From positions 138,057 to 202,056 of the forward strand of contig CABFPE010000849.1 of assembly GCA_900660155.1 (NCBI GenBank): a stretch of 64,000 nt of DNA. The letters are read 5' to 3'. This DNA is from Hofstenia miamia (lineage: Eukaryota > Xenacoelomorpha > Acoela > Hofsteniidae). Shown here piece by piece: positions 35,512 to 46,944 of this stretch. The notes under the pieces were generated by a model. It saw only the letters and a program-made list of their open reading frames with translations. It did no database searches and was not told where the DNA came from. Each line of letters begins with the position of its first letter. Within the stretch, counting starts at the first letter, position 1. Both the position numbers and the translations under genes were made by a program.

Positions 35512-36103
35512 ACAATTTTAGTGTTTCTTTTTAACTGAGTTTATTGTATTGTATTGCAAGTTTGAATTTCATTTCAATTTTATATATTTTTATGTGGTTC
35601 TAATGTAGACGATTTTTTTCCTATTAGCAAATGGAATTCAAGCGGAAATTTCTAAAAATTCTTTGATTTGAGAATATTTTTATATACTTTTGCAGGCCAA
35701 CGTTTTATTTAACACTTAGATTTTTTATGAACAACCCATAATTAATTATTTCTGTAATAATGCTGTATGAATATTGTTGCAGATATAGAGAAGTTTTTTA
35801 AATTTTCGATGTCTTAGTAGAAATGTATGATGTAATTATAGAAATCCTGAATATAATTTATTTCAGCAGCAGTAGTAGTTGACATTTGAAAATAATAAAT
35901 AAAAATTTTCTCATTTAAATTAAAATAAAAGACTGTCTTAAAAGGAATGCCTTGGAAAACGCTTTGAATGAATAGAAACAAAGTCGCTTCCCACAATTAC
36001 TTGACAGAAATTCAACAAATATGTCAAGCGCTTATGATTTTGACAAATAATCAGTAAATAACATCATTTTTTAATATTTTCATTTCAATGTTACAAAATT
36101 CAA

Positions 36104-36131
36104 GTATATGCATATACTTACATATATATAC

Positions 36132-36186
<55 letters not shown>

Positions 36187-36187
36187 G
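36104..36187. repeat. (AT)n microsatellite
   Basis: Interrupted AT run of about 80 bases with TAC/GTA interruptions, roughly palindromic. Confidence 0.92.
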
Positions 36188-36580
36188 TATTAAATAAATT
36201 CTAGAGAATTGAGAACTTAGAAAGCCTATATATTATTTCAGTTGTACCAGCATGCAAATCATTAAATGAAATTAATCTTAAAAAGCCTGCTGTCTTTTTA
36301 TAAAGACACCGTTTTCCACATTTTTTCCAAATCTGTTGAGAAATTTATAATCGTATACGCAAAGACAGGGGTCGCGGCACAGGCCACAATGAGATACCGC
36401 CGAGTCGTTTTATATAAACAAAAATGAAGAAAGAGACTATCCTCTATACCATGGTGATTTCCGATTTTTGAGATACAAGCATTTAAGGATTTTATTCAAA
36501 AACCACAAAAAATATTTAAAAGTTCCTAGGCGTCTAAGGTTAATACATGAACATTAAGATTGAAAAACTATAAGATTTAC

Positions 36581-36739
36581 CTGATAGTAGGAGTATTTAT
36601 TTCCAATGGGATTCCCAATGAGCCAATTGGAATTGGTTAGACTAGCGATTGCAAGAATGAGACTAACGAAACACAAAAACAACCAAACGCCACTTCCAAC
36701 TGTGCACACTGCCGCTAAAATTGTACAAATAAAACCTTC
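36581..36739 (-). CDS. LHFPL: LHFPL-like tetraspan protein, first visible coding exon
   Basis: Encodes 53 residues: EGFICTILAAVCTVG, then the first membrane segment (GVWLFLCFVSLILAIASL) and NSNWLIGNPIG. The NWLIGN motif matches DWLIGK of LHFPL2, directly after the first membrane segment. The donor is CAG|GTAAAT below 36581, phase 0. On the upstream side the minus strand reads CACTATAAAACAG|GAAGG, a good acceptor in phase 0, so the initiator Met probably lies in a further upstream exon not identified here. The alternative is an in-frame ATG at 36775 with read-through of the apparent acceptor (12 extra residues). With about 227 visible residues the protein is already near the family's usual length. 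Confidence 0.8.
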
Positions 36740-38190
36740 CTGTTTTATAGTGAAAAATGAATATTTGTATTTCATAGTGATGGAATTTTCTGGAGAAATA
36801 TTTTATCAAATATATAATTTACATTTAAATTGATATCAATTTTAAGAATGACAAAAAATTTGACTTAAATCTTAAATTATTATTTAATTTTAATAAGCAT
36901 GATTTGAACTGTTTAGCAATGTAAAACCATATTTTACTTGTAAAACATTGAACTGCCTGCCCCCAGTCACAACTTTCCCACTGACTAGTTACCAACTCAC
37001 AAGCTAAGACAGAATTTCATGGCTAAATTTTTAGTGAAGATGAACGATGAGGAAACATTTTTATTCAAATGACTATTTATGATTACGAATTTTTAAATTT
37101 AAGTTAATAAAATGATAATGTTTTAAATCAATCAAAATTTAAATTGAAATTTAAAATCTAATCTCGGGTACAATTTTAAATTGAAAACAAATATTATTTT
37201 ATTAATAAATTTCGGTCAAATAGAAATGGATTACAATGTATGTACACACAGTAGTTGTACATTTTGCTAACCTAGCAAACAATTCTTTCATAATAACTTC
37301 TAATGAAATGATTCTACAATTCATACAACATTTTAATTCCGGTGAAAAAAAATACAATACATTTTCCAAAACTAAAATGACAGTTGTTAATGAAGAATGG
37401 ACGCGTGCTTAGGTTGAAGCATTACTCAAGATCAAGGTGGGAACATGGTCACTTTTTTACGCGCCACACGGCCTGTCTAACATTGATCCGCGACCCAACC
37501 TAATGAGAGAAAGATTGCTAAATAATACGGACAAAATGTTATAACGTAAAAAACATCAATAGAACAACACGAAGTCAATAAAAATATAAAAATAATAAAA
37601 TTCTTTGAGAATATCAATGATTCAAATGTTTCACTTCTTAAATTTTTCTTTAAATCTGTTAGTGTTTTTTTATCCTAATGATTATATTAGACCGTCGACC
37701 CGACCCACAGATTTGGTCAGCCTGTTGTCCTTCCTCTTCGTAATCAGGAGTGGAAACGGGTCAAAATTTTACCGGGCCGAATGGTTTTGTCCTTAAATTA
37801 GGTCATATCGGTTCATTTAATATCTGATTACGTGTATAGGACGAAGCCCTACATTTAACAATTGAACGATGTGCTACATGAAACTGTTTTGCCTAGCAAA
37901 GCATTAATTATCGGGCTACCTAGCTATGTGTGACAACACATATATTTTGTTTGTTTTGATGAAATTTTGCGGTTCTCAAACCGAATCTCTATTGAGATTA
38001 CTCTAAACTGCTCTGAACAATAGCTTGCACTTTGTAAAACAGATTTTTTCAAAATTTTTTTCTACTCCGTCAGACTTTTGTCATAGTAAGAGATGGATAT
38101 CTATGTGAAGTGAAAACTAGTTTCATAAATGATCACCGACCGATCTTGAGATATTCGTTTTGTTACTATTTTATTGTGGTTCTATCATTT
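36740..38190. other. no exon recognised upstream of the LHFPL-like gene
   Basis: Expected to hold an upstream intron or promoter of the minus-strand gene. G+C-richer scraps (GACCCGACCCA near 37690, ACCGGGCCGAATGG near 37772) look like remains of a repeat. Confidence 0.4.
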
Positions 38191-38453
38191 ATTGAAAAAA
38201 ATTTGTTATTTTTAGTTTTTTAAAAGTTTTTGGGTATCCTTTCCTTTGCGGGTTCCAAAGTGCAAATACGGGCAAAAAAAGGGAAAAAGGGGCAGTGGGG
38301 TACGCAGGGGGGGGGACATGGNATTGAAAAAAATTTGTTATTTTTAGTTCTTGAAACGTTTTAGGATATCATTCCTTCTGCGGTTCCAAATGTGCAAGTA
38401 CGGTCAAATAATGGAAGAAGGGCGCAGTGGCGTACGCAGGGGGGAGGACATGG
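38191..38453. repeat. 131-bp direct duplication with N at the seam
   Basis: 38191-38321 and 38323-38453 are the same sequence with scattered differences, many of them single-base homopolymer changes. The N at 38322 sits exactly at the junction. This looks like a joining artefact in which one copy is lower quality. Confidence 0.75.
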
Positions 38454-38626
38454 TGGAATTCCCCCCCCCCGTCAGGTTTCCAAATTTGATTTTGACTGGT
38501 TAAATCAAAAAAATTTTTCGTAAAAAATTGAAAAATTTAAATTCTAGGATGGTGAAATGCATTTTTAGGGTCTATTTTCTCAAAATTTTCCCCCTCCCCG
38601 CCAGAAAATCCTGCGTGCGCCCCGTC
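38425..38626. mobile_element. MITE with GCG-ACGCAGG ends, ~200 bp
   Basis: The left end CAGTGGCGTACGCAGG and the inverse of the right end (GGGGCGCACGCAGG) are related inverted repeats, followed by poly-G/poly-C runs at both sides. Non-coding. The CAGTGGCG start suggests hAT. A partial relative lies at 41486-41620. Confidence 0.55.
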
Positions 38627-38627
38627 A

Positions 38628-38692
38628 CGGGTAGGTTGGGTTGGATCGGGTCTACATATAATTCGGATCGGGTTGGATCGGGTCCAAAACGT
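38628..38692. repeat. duplicated GGTTGGATCGGGTC motif
   Basis: Two copies of GGTTGGATCGGGTC about 35 bases apart, next to the MITE. Related GACCCGACCCA sequence lies near 37690 in the opposite sense, so the pair may be ends of an unresolved element. Confidence 0.4.
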
Positions 38693-39409
38693 TTCATCAA
38701 TTTTCAGGCGTTTTTGTTCGTTTCAGTAGCAATCTTGCATCAGCTGAAAATTGTATGCGGCGTTTTAATAGCAAATTTCGGTTTAATAAGAGGAAATAAA
38801 CTCAAGCACGCCTGTTATCTGTCTGGAATGACATAAAACGATAACGACAAGTCTGAAATATTTTAGTGTTTTTAAAAAATCCTTGTAATAGAATATAATA
38901 ATCTCTATATAAAACTAATGGTTAGCTGCTATCAATATTTAGAGCTATTTTTAAAATTGTATGTGAGAGGAAGAGCGATTTGCACTTAATTTGAAAAGGC
39001 ATAAAGCGTTAACAAAATTAATGTACGTTTATATACTATTTTATCATGTAGTGAAAAATTTAATCCGCTTTTCTGTCTTAAATTTTAATGGTTGTGTTGC
39101 TCATTCATTAAAATGATTGGAATCTCAAATTGATATCTTTTGTTGATGATTACATTGTTAGATAGCCATAGGCGAAAGCGGCCATGTACCCCTCATTCTA
39201 ATTTGCATAGTTTGGATTCTGAAGCTAAACTTTGTTGAAAATATAATGACATTTGTAGAAAATTATGTCAAATCTTATGAATTTAGTTTTTGTGTTTATA
39301 GGTTTCTACATCAGGTGGTGGTGTTTTAAAATAAATACTTGCAGTTCCCTTCAACTCATCAAACATTTTTTTTCCATTAATGTATTTTACAGATGAAAAG
39401 ATCAAAGTT

Positions 39410-39804
39410 TCAAGCGTTTTCAACTTTCAAAAAACAAGCCGAACCGAACCCTTTCAAAATGAAACCAAAACGAACCAAACCGTTGAAAGCTAATACCTAG
39501 GGTGGTTCACAGGTTGACCTAATGCTCACCTCAAAATTGACTTAACCACTAGAAACATTTGAATTTTCGTTTGTGGAGTCCCCTAGCCTTCCCTCCGTGA
39601 CCATAAACGGGAAATCACGAAATTTGGAGACATTTCGACACAGCATTGACGTCTTTTATTTAAATACAATGACGTTATTAGGTCATTTTAAAAATTTCGA
39701 ACCATTTCAAAGCCGTTTGCAATTCAAATATTACAAGGGGAAACCAAACCAAGCCGAGACGAGCGGGACCAAACCGTTCATAAGCCGAGCCGCTTACATC
39801 TCTG
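39410..39804. mobile_element. probable hAT MITE remnant
   Basis: The right end is TTACATCTCTG (inverse CAGAGATGTAA), the same type of terminus as the MITE at 5307. AAGCCGA/GAACCGAACC-type motifs occur near both sides. The left end could not be defined. Confidence 0.4.
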
Positions 39805-39874
39805 GAAAAATGGCAGACAATTTAATTAAATGAAATTTTTCAGTTGTATAATCTCATCTTAAACAATAGTGTCT

Positions 39875-40149
39875 AACATAGAGTCACATAAAAATGGAAT
39901 AAATCACATTTTCCATTTTTATTATTAATATTTTAGTTTCAAAAACTTCAAATATTTTGTGGAATCCACAAAAATATTTTACAAGTGAAACAGCAAATTC
40001 CAGCATTTTGTGGAATCCACAAAAATAGACAATCGAAANTTGTAAAATATTTTTGTGGATTCCACAAAATATTTGAAGTTTTTGAAACTAAAATATTAAT
40101 AACAAAAATGGAAAATGTGATTTATTCCATTTTTATGTGACTCTATGTT
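39875..40149. repeat. inverted repeat, 110-bp arms, N in the loop
   Basis: 39875-39984 and 40040-40149 are nearly perfect reverse complements around a 55-base loop with an N at 40039. Each arm and the loop contain the palindrome TTTTGTGGATTCCACAAAA (or its variant), so it occurs three times. It is either a young fold-back MITE or an assembly fold-back artefact at the N. Confidence 0.8.
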
Positions 40150-43100
40150 GTCTACAATTACTGGATTTTGTGGAAAATTTCAATAAATTGTCAAACATTT
40201 GGTATTGAGTTGACAGCCTCCAAAAGATAAACAAACAAGTACTTTCTCAGCATGACTTCACCATTTAACTCGACGCAATGAATTCGTCTAAAAGCTTAAA
40301 TACATGGAATGGATGCATTTCTTAAAAGTTTATTTGTTACAATCAAAACTTTTTCTTAAAAAATTTCTAAATATTCAGTCAATTCACATTCAATAAAATT
40401 TAGGAACACAACTGAGAAGCCACTTTATGGTTAATAAAATGCAGGCGTTATTTTTTCTACTAAGTTGCGACCTTTTTTAAATGATCTTTGGATTTAGCTA
40501 ACTTTACATTAATAATGAAGTCCCTATCTGGAGGGATTTATAAAAATTCAGAAATGAAAAGCTTCTTGTCAAATGGATGATTGTATGTCTCAGTTGCGAA
40601 AACGCATTCACCCTGAGTCGTTTTTCATCAATTATTTTTATTAAACTCCACTCAACCGGCATCTGTCACAAGAGCAGTGTTAGTGCGTTAAATTTATTTC
40701 GCCGAATTTGCAAAGCGCTCGTTAAAGAAATGCCGCCATGCATTGTTAAAAATTCAAATTTAGAATTTTGAAATAATAGCAGTGTGTGTCACGCAAACGC
40801 AGTTTAAAATTTATGCTCTATATTTAAAAAAGATTTCAGTTATATCGAATTAATATGCAACCTCATTTTGAGAAATTTATAGAAAGTAATTTTTATTGGT
40901 ATTTTATAATATATTTTAATATTAAGAATAATGATGTTAGTGCATTATAATATTAACTTCTAATGAAATTAGCACTAAGTGAATTAGTTGAAATATAAAC
41001 AATAAAATAATACAAAGGCAAAATATATGAATAAATTTTTCTTATGTTTTCTTTGTAAGGAATGCGCTAATGATAGCAAAACAAAATCCATTTACTTGTA
41101 GTATTATTTTAAAAACACAAGAGCAGTTCAGATTTAATGTGAGCACGTAAAAGAAAATGCGAAAAAGTTGTTTGGGAAAATTCATTTTGCTATAATCTTT
41201 TTCTAAATTGTTTTATGACATCATGAGAAGCATTTTGTTGTGAACGTTGAAGTCGTTGAGATTTCAAATTACTTTGAAGTCATTCAGGTTTCCTCAACAT
41301 TTTTCATTTTGAGGAGATTAAATTTTTGCTGCAAATAAAGAAAGTACACATTGTAATCGGACTTTGAACTTATAAGCTTTTGGACTTAATTGAAATTAGG
41401 AACGTTTTGATATGATATCAATTAATACATCAGTTTCCCACTTCCATTATTCACATCTATGCATGTAGCTGATGAAGATAACAGACAGGGATACGCAGGA
41501 TTTTCTGAGGGGGACATCTCAGTCGTGATCGATGTGAGTGACTATAAGCGGGGCGAAGCCAGGCGAAATCTTTAAAACATTGAAAAATAGACACCAAAAT
41601 TCATCTTCCCACCACAGCTCTTAACATTTTAAAATTTTTTTGCACAAAACTATTTAACTTAGAAAATCAAACTCAATATCCTCTTGGGTAAGCCACTGAT
41701 AAAATAGCCTAATAGGTAAAAATTAGCTTTCAAATTCGGCTAATTGATATAAATTACTCTTGAACTTTTAATTTTAGTGTCCATATTATATTTCTTAGCA
41801 ACATAAAACATACCATTAAAAAAGTTCGATTCATTTTTTTTAGCAAGCAATATATGAAGATATAACTGTAAATTTACATCATATTGTCGCTAGATAGTAA
41901 TTTTGACAAATATAAATATCGACTTTAACTCAATTGTTAAATTGAATTTGTTGAAAAATAAGTATTATTCTTTATTTAACTATACATGTAATAAAGTTCT
42001 GAACATATACATAAGAATCCATAGAGAGATCAGCTTCTTTAGCGGGAATCATATTAAAGATTTTCAATGGTCCATCAAATTCTAAGCAAATAACGTCGTT
42101 ATCTACATGGCAGTTATATGTAACGGAATTTTACTACCAATAATACGTTAATCTATTGGAATTAGAATGGATCACGCTTTTAACCAGATATTATGGGCTA
42201 TACCATGTTGGGATTGTTATTGCAGCAATCATTAAATCAGATACAAAAACATTAGGAAACAATAAAATATGGGTTTATGAAGTTCTTGAGCAATTAAATT
42301 AAAATTCGGTAATACCTCGGGTTACAAACTTTTGAATTGCTTTTAAAATCTAAATTTTAGTGTTCCTACTAGGACAGTTAAAACCCTTATTCTTAACTCG
42401 TATTCTCCCACACCACGAAGTTGAAAATTCTTAGCAACTTTCGTTTGATATTAAATGCAATTTATAATAGGATGTATCCAAAATTTGTGATAAAACTAGT
42501 ATGATTTGGCATTGCTGCACTGATAAAAAAACGTTAAATAAACGTGTTAAAAACAAAATAAACTCGCAAATTTATAGAATAAAAATGTCCTACTAAATCA
42601 ATTCTTTTTTTTGGTAGGTGGTAGTATATTTTAGAGGTCTCGGATATAGCATGTATTGCAATATTCTTCATTTAAAAATGACACTGCAATTGGACTGCTA
42701 TTATTTTTCAAAAATAACATTGTTATTCAGTAAATTGCTTTTATACAACAATTGCATAACAAGGGCAGTAATTTTCTTACTTGCTAAGACAAAGTAGGTG
42801 GCCCCAGAAACCGCGTTTACTGAAAGAGCGTGTCAGCTTAACAAAACTACATCGTCTACAATAAAAATTAACAACGACATCTGTCATGCCCTCGGCGACT
42901 TTCTGTTTGTTAAAATGTGTATTCCTCGTACAGTGCGATATGCTGCAATCAAAACTGTATAGAGTGTGCTTCAGTAAAAAATGATATGTTTTTAATGTCT
43001 TCTGTGAATTATATGAAAGCAAAACAAATTACAGACGAAATAAATTGAATCAAGTGTCTTGTAAAAACTGCTTGAATTAAAACTAATGTATTTGAATCAG

Positions 43101-43739
43101 ATATCTATTAATGCAATCAAATCGACATCTTTATTTATATTGTCTAAAATAGCAAGTCATGTTTTAGTCTTATAATTGAATTTGGTTTTATCAAAATCTT
43201 GGAATTATAGATATCTTATATAAAATCACAAATGATTACCCTATATTTTTAATTCTATATTTTCGTTATCTGTTGCAGTTTGACTCTAATTCAATAGCGT
43301 AAATAGGAGGTAGTGATCAGTGATGTTATGATTTCTTGGCTCGATCGATTCGATTTTCCCCTGATCAATTTTAGATCGGTTTCCTCATCTAATCAACCAG
43401 TCTGGAAGAATATTAAAAATATAACATCCTTAAGTCAGCAAAGTATTATTTTATTCAATGTTCCAATTTCTTAACATGGCAGTTGTTTGCAGAGACTATC
43501 CTTTTGGTAATTTTTACTATAAAATGAACAATAATGTGCATACTATTCATTGACTGATGCAAATTTCAAAAAATATTTCAAACAAAGTAGAAATTTCGAT
43601 TTTCAATCCATTTTTCTGTTTATTTTCGATATATCATCAGGTAATAACAAGAGGAAGAGCAATCGTATTTGAAATGGGGTGAGACATTTTTTGTTAGTGA
43701 CAAGACAATAGCAAATACAATCAGGCATTTATGAGAGCT
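40150..43739. other. no gene seen
   Basis: No recognised coding sequence apart from a MITE relative at 41486-41620. A lone CAGTGATGTTATG near 43317 resembles a hAT MITE end without a partner. Confidence 0.45.
41486..41620. mobile_element. partial copy of the ACGCAGG MITE family
   Basis: Shares ATACGCAGGATTTTCTG followed by a G run, and the AAAATAGAC segment, with the inverse of the element at 38425-38626. Confidence 0.45.
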
Positions 43740-44520
43740 ATCTTTGTATATAATCAATTTATTTCATTGCACAATGGTACAAAAACGAAGCACTACAAAC
43801 TAAATAAAATATATAATATATATAATGCGTGTGTGGCTTTGATTATACAAAGTCTTGAAATGAGTGTAATGTATTTCCTTCTCCTAAGTTGTGTTGTTTG
43901 TGTAACAATAGCGTTTTAACTTTTTTCTTAAATCGTTGATATTTTTTTTCTATCCTTACTGAAAATTCTAAGAAATTCCAAGGTTTGGTTGTTAATTGGC
44001 AAAAAATGCTTGGTGAGTTCTCTTTTGTAAGAATGGTATAGTTTCGGGCTTTCAACTTGATGTGATCACTTAGGAAAACAAAAGGTTGACACTGAATAAA
44101 TTTTTATAAGATATTTAACGAATGCGATAGAATTTGATAGAAAGAAGTTAAAATTGTGTATTTGTTGCGATATTCAGTCGCAGTGGCATATTTGCGACCA
44201 AATTTAAGGTTTTTTAGCTCTATTGTTGGATTGTCTAAGTAGATGACGGCTTTTGGCAGGTAGATTTAATTAGAAGATGAGCAATATAGTAAACGAGACG
44301 TGTAGAATATATTTATTATTTGAGTGTGATATACTTCACGAAAACTTTGTAGGTGATATAGATATTGTGTTTTCTTTAAAAAAACAGCAAATTTCAATTC
44401 ATTAGCAATTTGGACACCTAAATACTTAACAGATTTTCAATTAAATATAATTGTTAATTTTTTAGGTGAAAAAACAATAAATTGAGTTTTACCTATGTTT
44501 TTTTAGATGGTTATCATCAA
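43740..44520 (-). mobile_element. LINE 3' fragment
   Basis: Minus-strand frames read KTQFIVFSPKK, SVKYLGVQIANELKF, TSRLLYCSS, and TATEYRNKYTILT, ending with WNFLEFSVRIEKKYQRFKKK. These are the conserved C-terminal pieces of Jockey/CR1-like LINE polyproteins (vkYLGv.id..L.w ... fP..wN.lp..i....s...FkkklK). Frames are broken; only the region after the RT catalytic core remains. It abuts the P element at 44584. Confidence 0.65.
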
Positions 44521-44756
44521 AATATGTTCTTCATTATTTTTAATAATGCCAATAATATTAATAGTAACAATAATAATAAGAGCCATAGACAACTAAATAA
44601 TAGGTGGACGCGAAACCAAATTACTGATTTGACAAGTGGCGCCCATTTAAAATATGAAATATAATAATTATTCAACAGGAAGATTTTTAAACAATACATC
44701 GAATTTAATAATTCAAAGCATATGCAATAGGTATTTAGATACTAGATACAACCAAA

Positions 44757-46889
44757 TTAAAATTTATTAAGCTTTCTTTGAGAAAATAACTTGTTCTTTA
44801 CAAAAGCATCTTTAATAAAATTCTTAGCAAATAAATTAAATATTTTTCCAATAAATATAGCAGCAATGGACTCTTTGCAACACTTAAGTGACACAAGATA
44901 TTTGAGATGAGAATTTTGCATTTTGTCAAGTACAAGATTAGTAAAAACTGTTTTATGATTAGAATTAAGGAGAAAAATATTTCGCATCTCAATATTAGAC
45001 GTTATTTGCTGGAAGAACAAATAGCAAATTCCACACAGAGTAAACGAATATTGTGATGGTTTTACCAGCCCACCTCTATCCAAATCCGTGAAAAGCTCAT
45101 AAAATTGTTTTGGAACATTTAGCATCTGCTCTTCCTCACCACTAATTAACATTTTTGCACAATCATGACGTATTCGTTTTGATGTATACATTTCATCAAA
45201 TATCACCATAACATTCCTTTGAAAATGATTCAATTTTTCAGATCGAATTCCAAGATACTTTGACATGTCAATTTTATTGGATGAAAGATTTAAAGAAAGT
45301 TTCTGCACCTCACCATTTTCAGTGTATCCAACAAGTTCTCCATTCGAATATTCAATTCGTTTTGATGTATACATTTCATCAAATATCACCATAACATTCC
45401 TTTGAAAATGATTCAATTTTTCAGATCGAATTCCAAGATACTTTGACATGTCAATTTTATTGGATGAAAGATTTAAAGAAAGTTTCTGCACCTCACCATT
45501 TTCAGTGTATCCAACAAGTTCTCCATTCGAATATTCAATTCGTTTTGATGTATACATTTCATCAAATATCACCATAACATTCCTTTGAAAATGATTCAAT
45601 TTTTCAGATCGAATTCCAAGATACTTTGACATGTCAATTTTATTGGATGAAAGATTTAAAGAAAGTTTCTGCACCTCACCATTTTCAGTGTATCCAACAA
45701 GTTCTCCATTCGAATATTCAATTCGTTTTGATGTATACATTTCATCAAATATCACCATAACATTCCTTTGAAAATGATTCAATTTTTCAGATCGAATTCC
45801 AAGATACTTTGACATGTCAATTTTATTGGATGAAAGATTTAAAGAAAGTTTCTGCACCTCACCATTTTCAGTGTATCCAACAAGTTCTCCATTCGAATAT
45901 TCAATTCGTTTTGATGTATACATTTCATCAAATATCACCATAACATTCCTTTGAAAATGATTCAATTTTTCAGATCGAATTCCAAGATACTTTGACATGT
46001 CAATTTTATTGGATGAAAGATTTAAAGAAAGTTTCTGCACCTCACCATTTTCAGTGTATCCAACAAGTTCTCCATTCGAATATTCAATTCGTTTTGATGT
46101 ATACATTTCATCAAATATCACCATAACATTCCTTTGAAAATGATTCAATTTTTCAGATCGAATTCCAAGATACTTTGACATGTCAATTTTATTGGATGAA
46201 AGATTTAAAGAAAGTTTCTGCACCTCACCATTTTCAGTGTATCCAACAAGTTCTCCATTCGAATATTCAATTCGTTTTGATGTATACATTTCATCAAATA
46301 TCACCATAACATTCCTTTGAAAATGATTCAATTTTTCAGATCGAATTCCAAGATACTTTGACATGTCAATTTTATTGGATGAAAGATTTAAAGAAAGTTT
46401 CTGCACCTCACCATTTTCAGTGTATCCAACAAGTTCTCCATTCGAATATTCAATTCGTTTTGATGTATACATTTCATCAAATATCACCATAACATTCCTT
46501 TGAAAATGATTCAATTTTTCAGATCGAATTCCAAGATACTTTGACATGTCAATTTTATTGGATGAAAGATTTAAAGAAAGTTTCTGCACCTCACCATTTT
46601 CAGTGTATCCAACAAGTTCTCCATTCGAATATTCAATTCGTTTTGATGTATACATTTCATCAAATATCACCATAACATTCCTTTGAAAATGATTCAATTT
46701 TTCAGATCGAATTCCAAGATACTTTGACATGTCAATTTTATTGGATGAAAGATTTAAAGAAAGTTTCTGCACCTCACCATTTTCAGTGTATCCAACAAGT
46801 TCTCCATTCGAATATTCAATTCGTTTTGATGTATACATTTCATCAAATATCACCATAACATTCCTTTGAAAATGATTCCCACTTGACAC
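44757..46889 (-). CDS. P-element transposase-like ORF with ten FDEM repeats
   Basis: An uninterrupted frame of about 710 codons. It consists of nine full 61-residue units plus a tenth partial one, then a unique C-terminus. Each unit has NHFQRNVMVIFDEMYTSKRI and EYSNGELVGYTENGEVQKL, which match the start of the RNase H-like catalytic domain of P/THAP9 transposases (vlmfDEM ... y....g.lvGyvd.G), the D of FDEM being the first catalytic Asp. The unique tail (LTDLDRGGLVKPSQ-like DLDRGGLVKPSQYSF) matches the end of P transposases. The THAP DNA-binding domain and the middle of the catalytic domain are absent, so it cannot be a working transposase. The start is unclear: a CTTGTTTTGTGTCAAG acceptor-like sequence precedes it, and no ATG opens the frame. 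Confidence 0.75.
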   Translation of the reverse strand: MSSGNHFQRNVMVIFDEMYTSKRIEYSNGELVGYTENGEVQKLSLNLSSNKIDMSKYLGIRSEKLNHFQRNVMVIFDEMYTSKRIEYSNGELVGYTENGEVQKLSLNLSSNKIDMSKYLGIRSEKLNHFQRNVMVIFDEMYTSKRIEYSNGELVGYTENGEVQKLSLNLSSNKIDMSKYLGIRSEKLNHFQRNVMVIFDEMYTSKRIEYSNGELVGYTENGEVQKLSLNLSSNKIDMSKYLGIRSEKLNHFQRNVMVIFDEMYTSKRIEYSNGELVGYTENGEVQKLSLNLSSNKIDMSKYLGIRSEKLNHFQRNVMVIFDEMYTSKRIEYSNGELVGYTENGEVQKLSLNLSSNKIDMSKYLGIRSEKLNHFQRNVMVIFDEMYTSKRIEYSNGELVGYTENGEVQKLSLNLSSNKIDMSKYLGIRSEKLNHFQRNVMVIFDEMYTSKRIEYSNGELVGYTENGEVQKLSLNLSSNKIDMSKYLGIRSEKLNHFQRNVMVIFDEMYTSKRIEYSNGELVGYTENGEVQKLSLNLSSNKIDMSKYLGIRSEKLNHFQRNVMVIFDEMYTSKRIRHDCAKMLISGEEEQMLNVPKQFYELFTDLDRGGLVKPSQYSFTLCGICYLFFQQITSNIEMRNIFLLNSNHKTVFTNLVLDKMQNSHLKYLVSLKCCKESIAAIFIGKIFNLFAKNFIKDAFVKNKLFSQRKLNKF
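45173..46878 (-). repeat. 183-bp tandem array, ~9.3 units
   Basis: The landmark GATGTATACA recurs at 45181, 45364, 45547, 45730, 45913, 46096, 46279, 46462, 46645 and 46828, always 183 bases apart. The units look identical by eye. Since 183 is 3 x 61, every unit is translated in the same frame. Confidence 0.95.
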
Positions 46890-46944
46890 AAAACAAGAGA
46901 AATCACATTCTGTTTCGCATCCACCTAGTATTTAGTTATCTATG

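Larger units (their letters stand above)
17936..36580 (-). other. large intron between exons 1 and 2 of the LHFPL-like gene
   Basis: An 18.6 kb phase-0 intron bounded by CAG|GTAAAT (minus strand, GT at 36580-36579) and AG at 17937-17936. It contains the Myb/SANT-like gene on the opposite strand, the nested transposons at 26146-30689, a pogo element, several MITEs, many (AT)n runs and a 191-bp N gap. Confidence 0.75.
44584..46944 (-). mobile_element. P element with an amplified internal segment
   Basis: The left end CATAGACAACTAAATAATAG and the complement of the right end CATAGATAACTAAATACTAG continue through GGTGGA[CT]GCGAAAC, giving about 33-bp inverted repeats with only a few mismatches. 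Both the CATA start and AGGTGG core resemble the Drosophila P element terminus. The flanks TAAGAGC and TAAGAGTC form an 8-bp target duplication with one base changed or lost. The 2.36 kb element holds one long minus-strand frame. Confidence 0.88.

Noticed and set aside
45173-46878. CRISPR-like regular repeat
   Set aside because: Units are contiguous, 183 bp, without spacers, translated in frame, and inside a P element of an animal genome.
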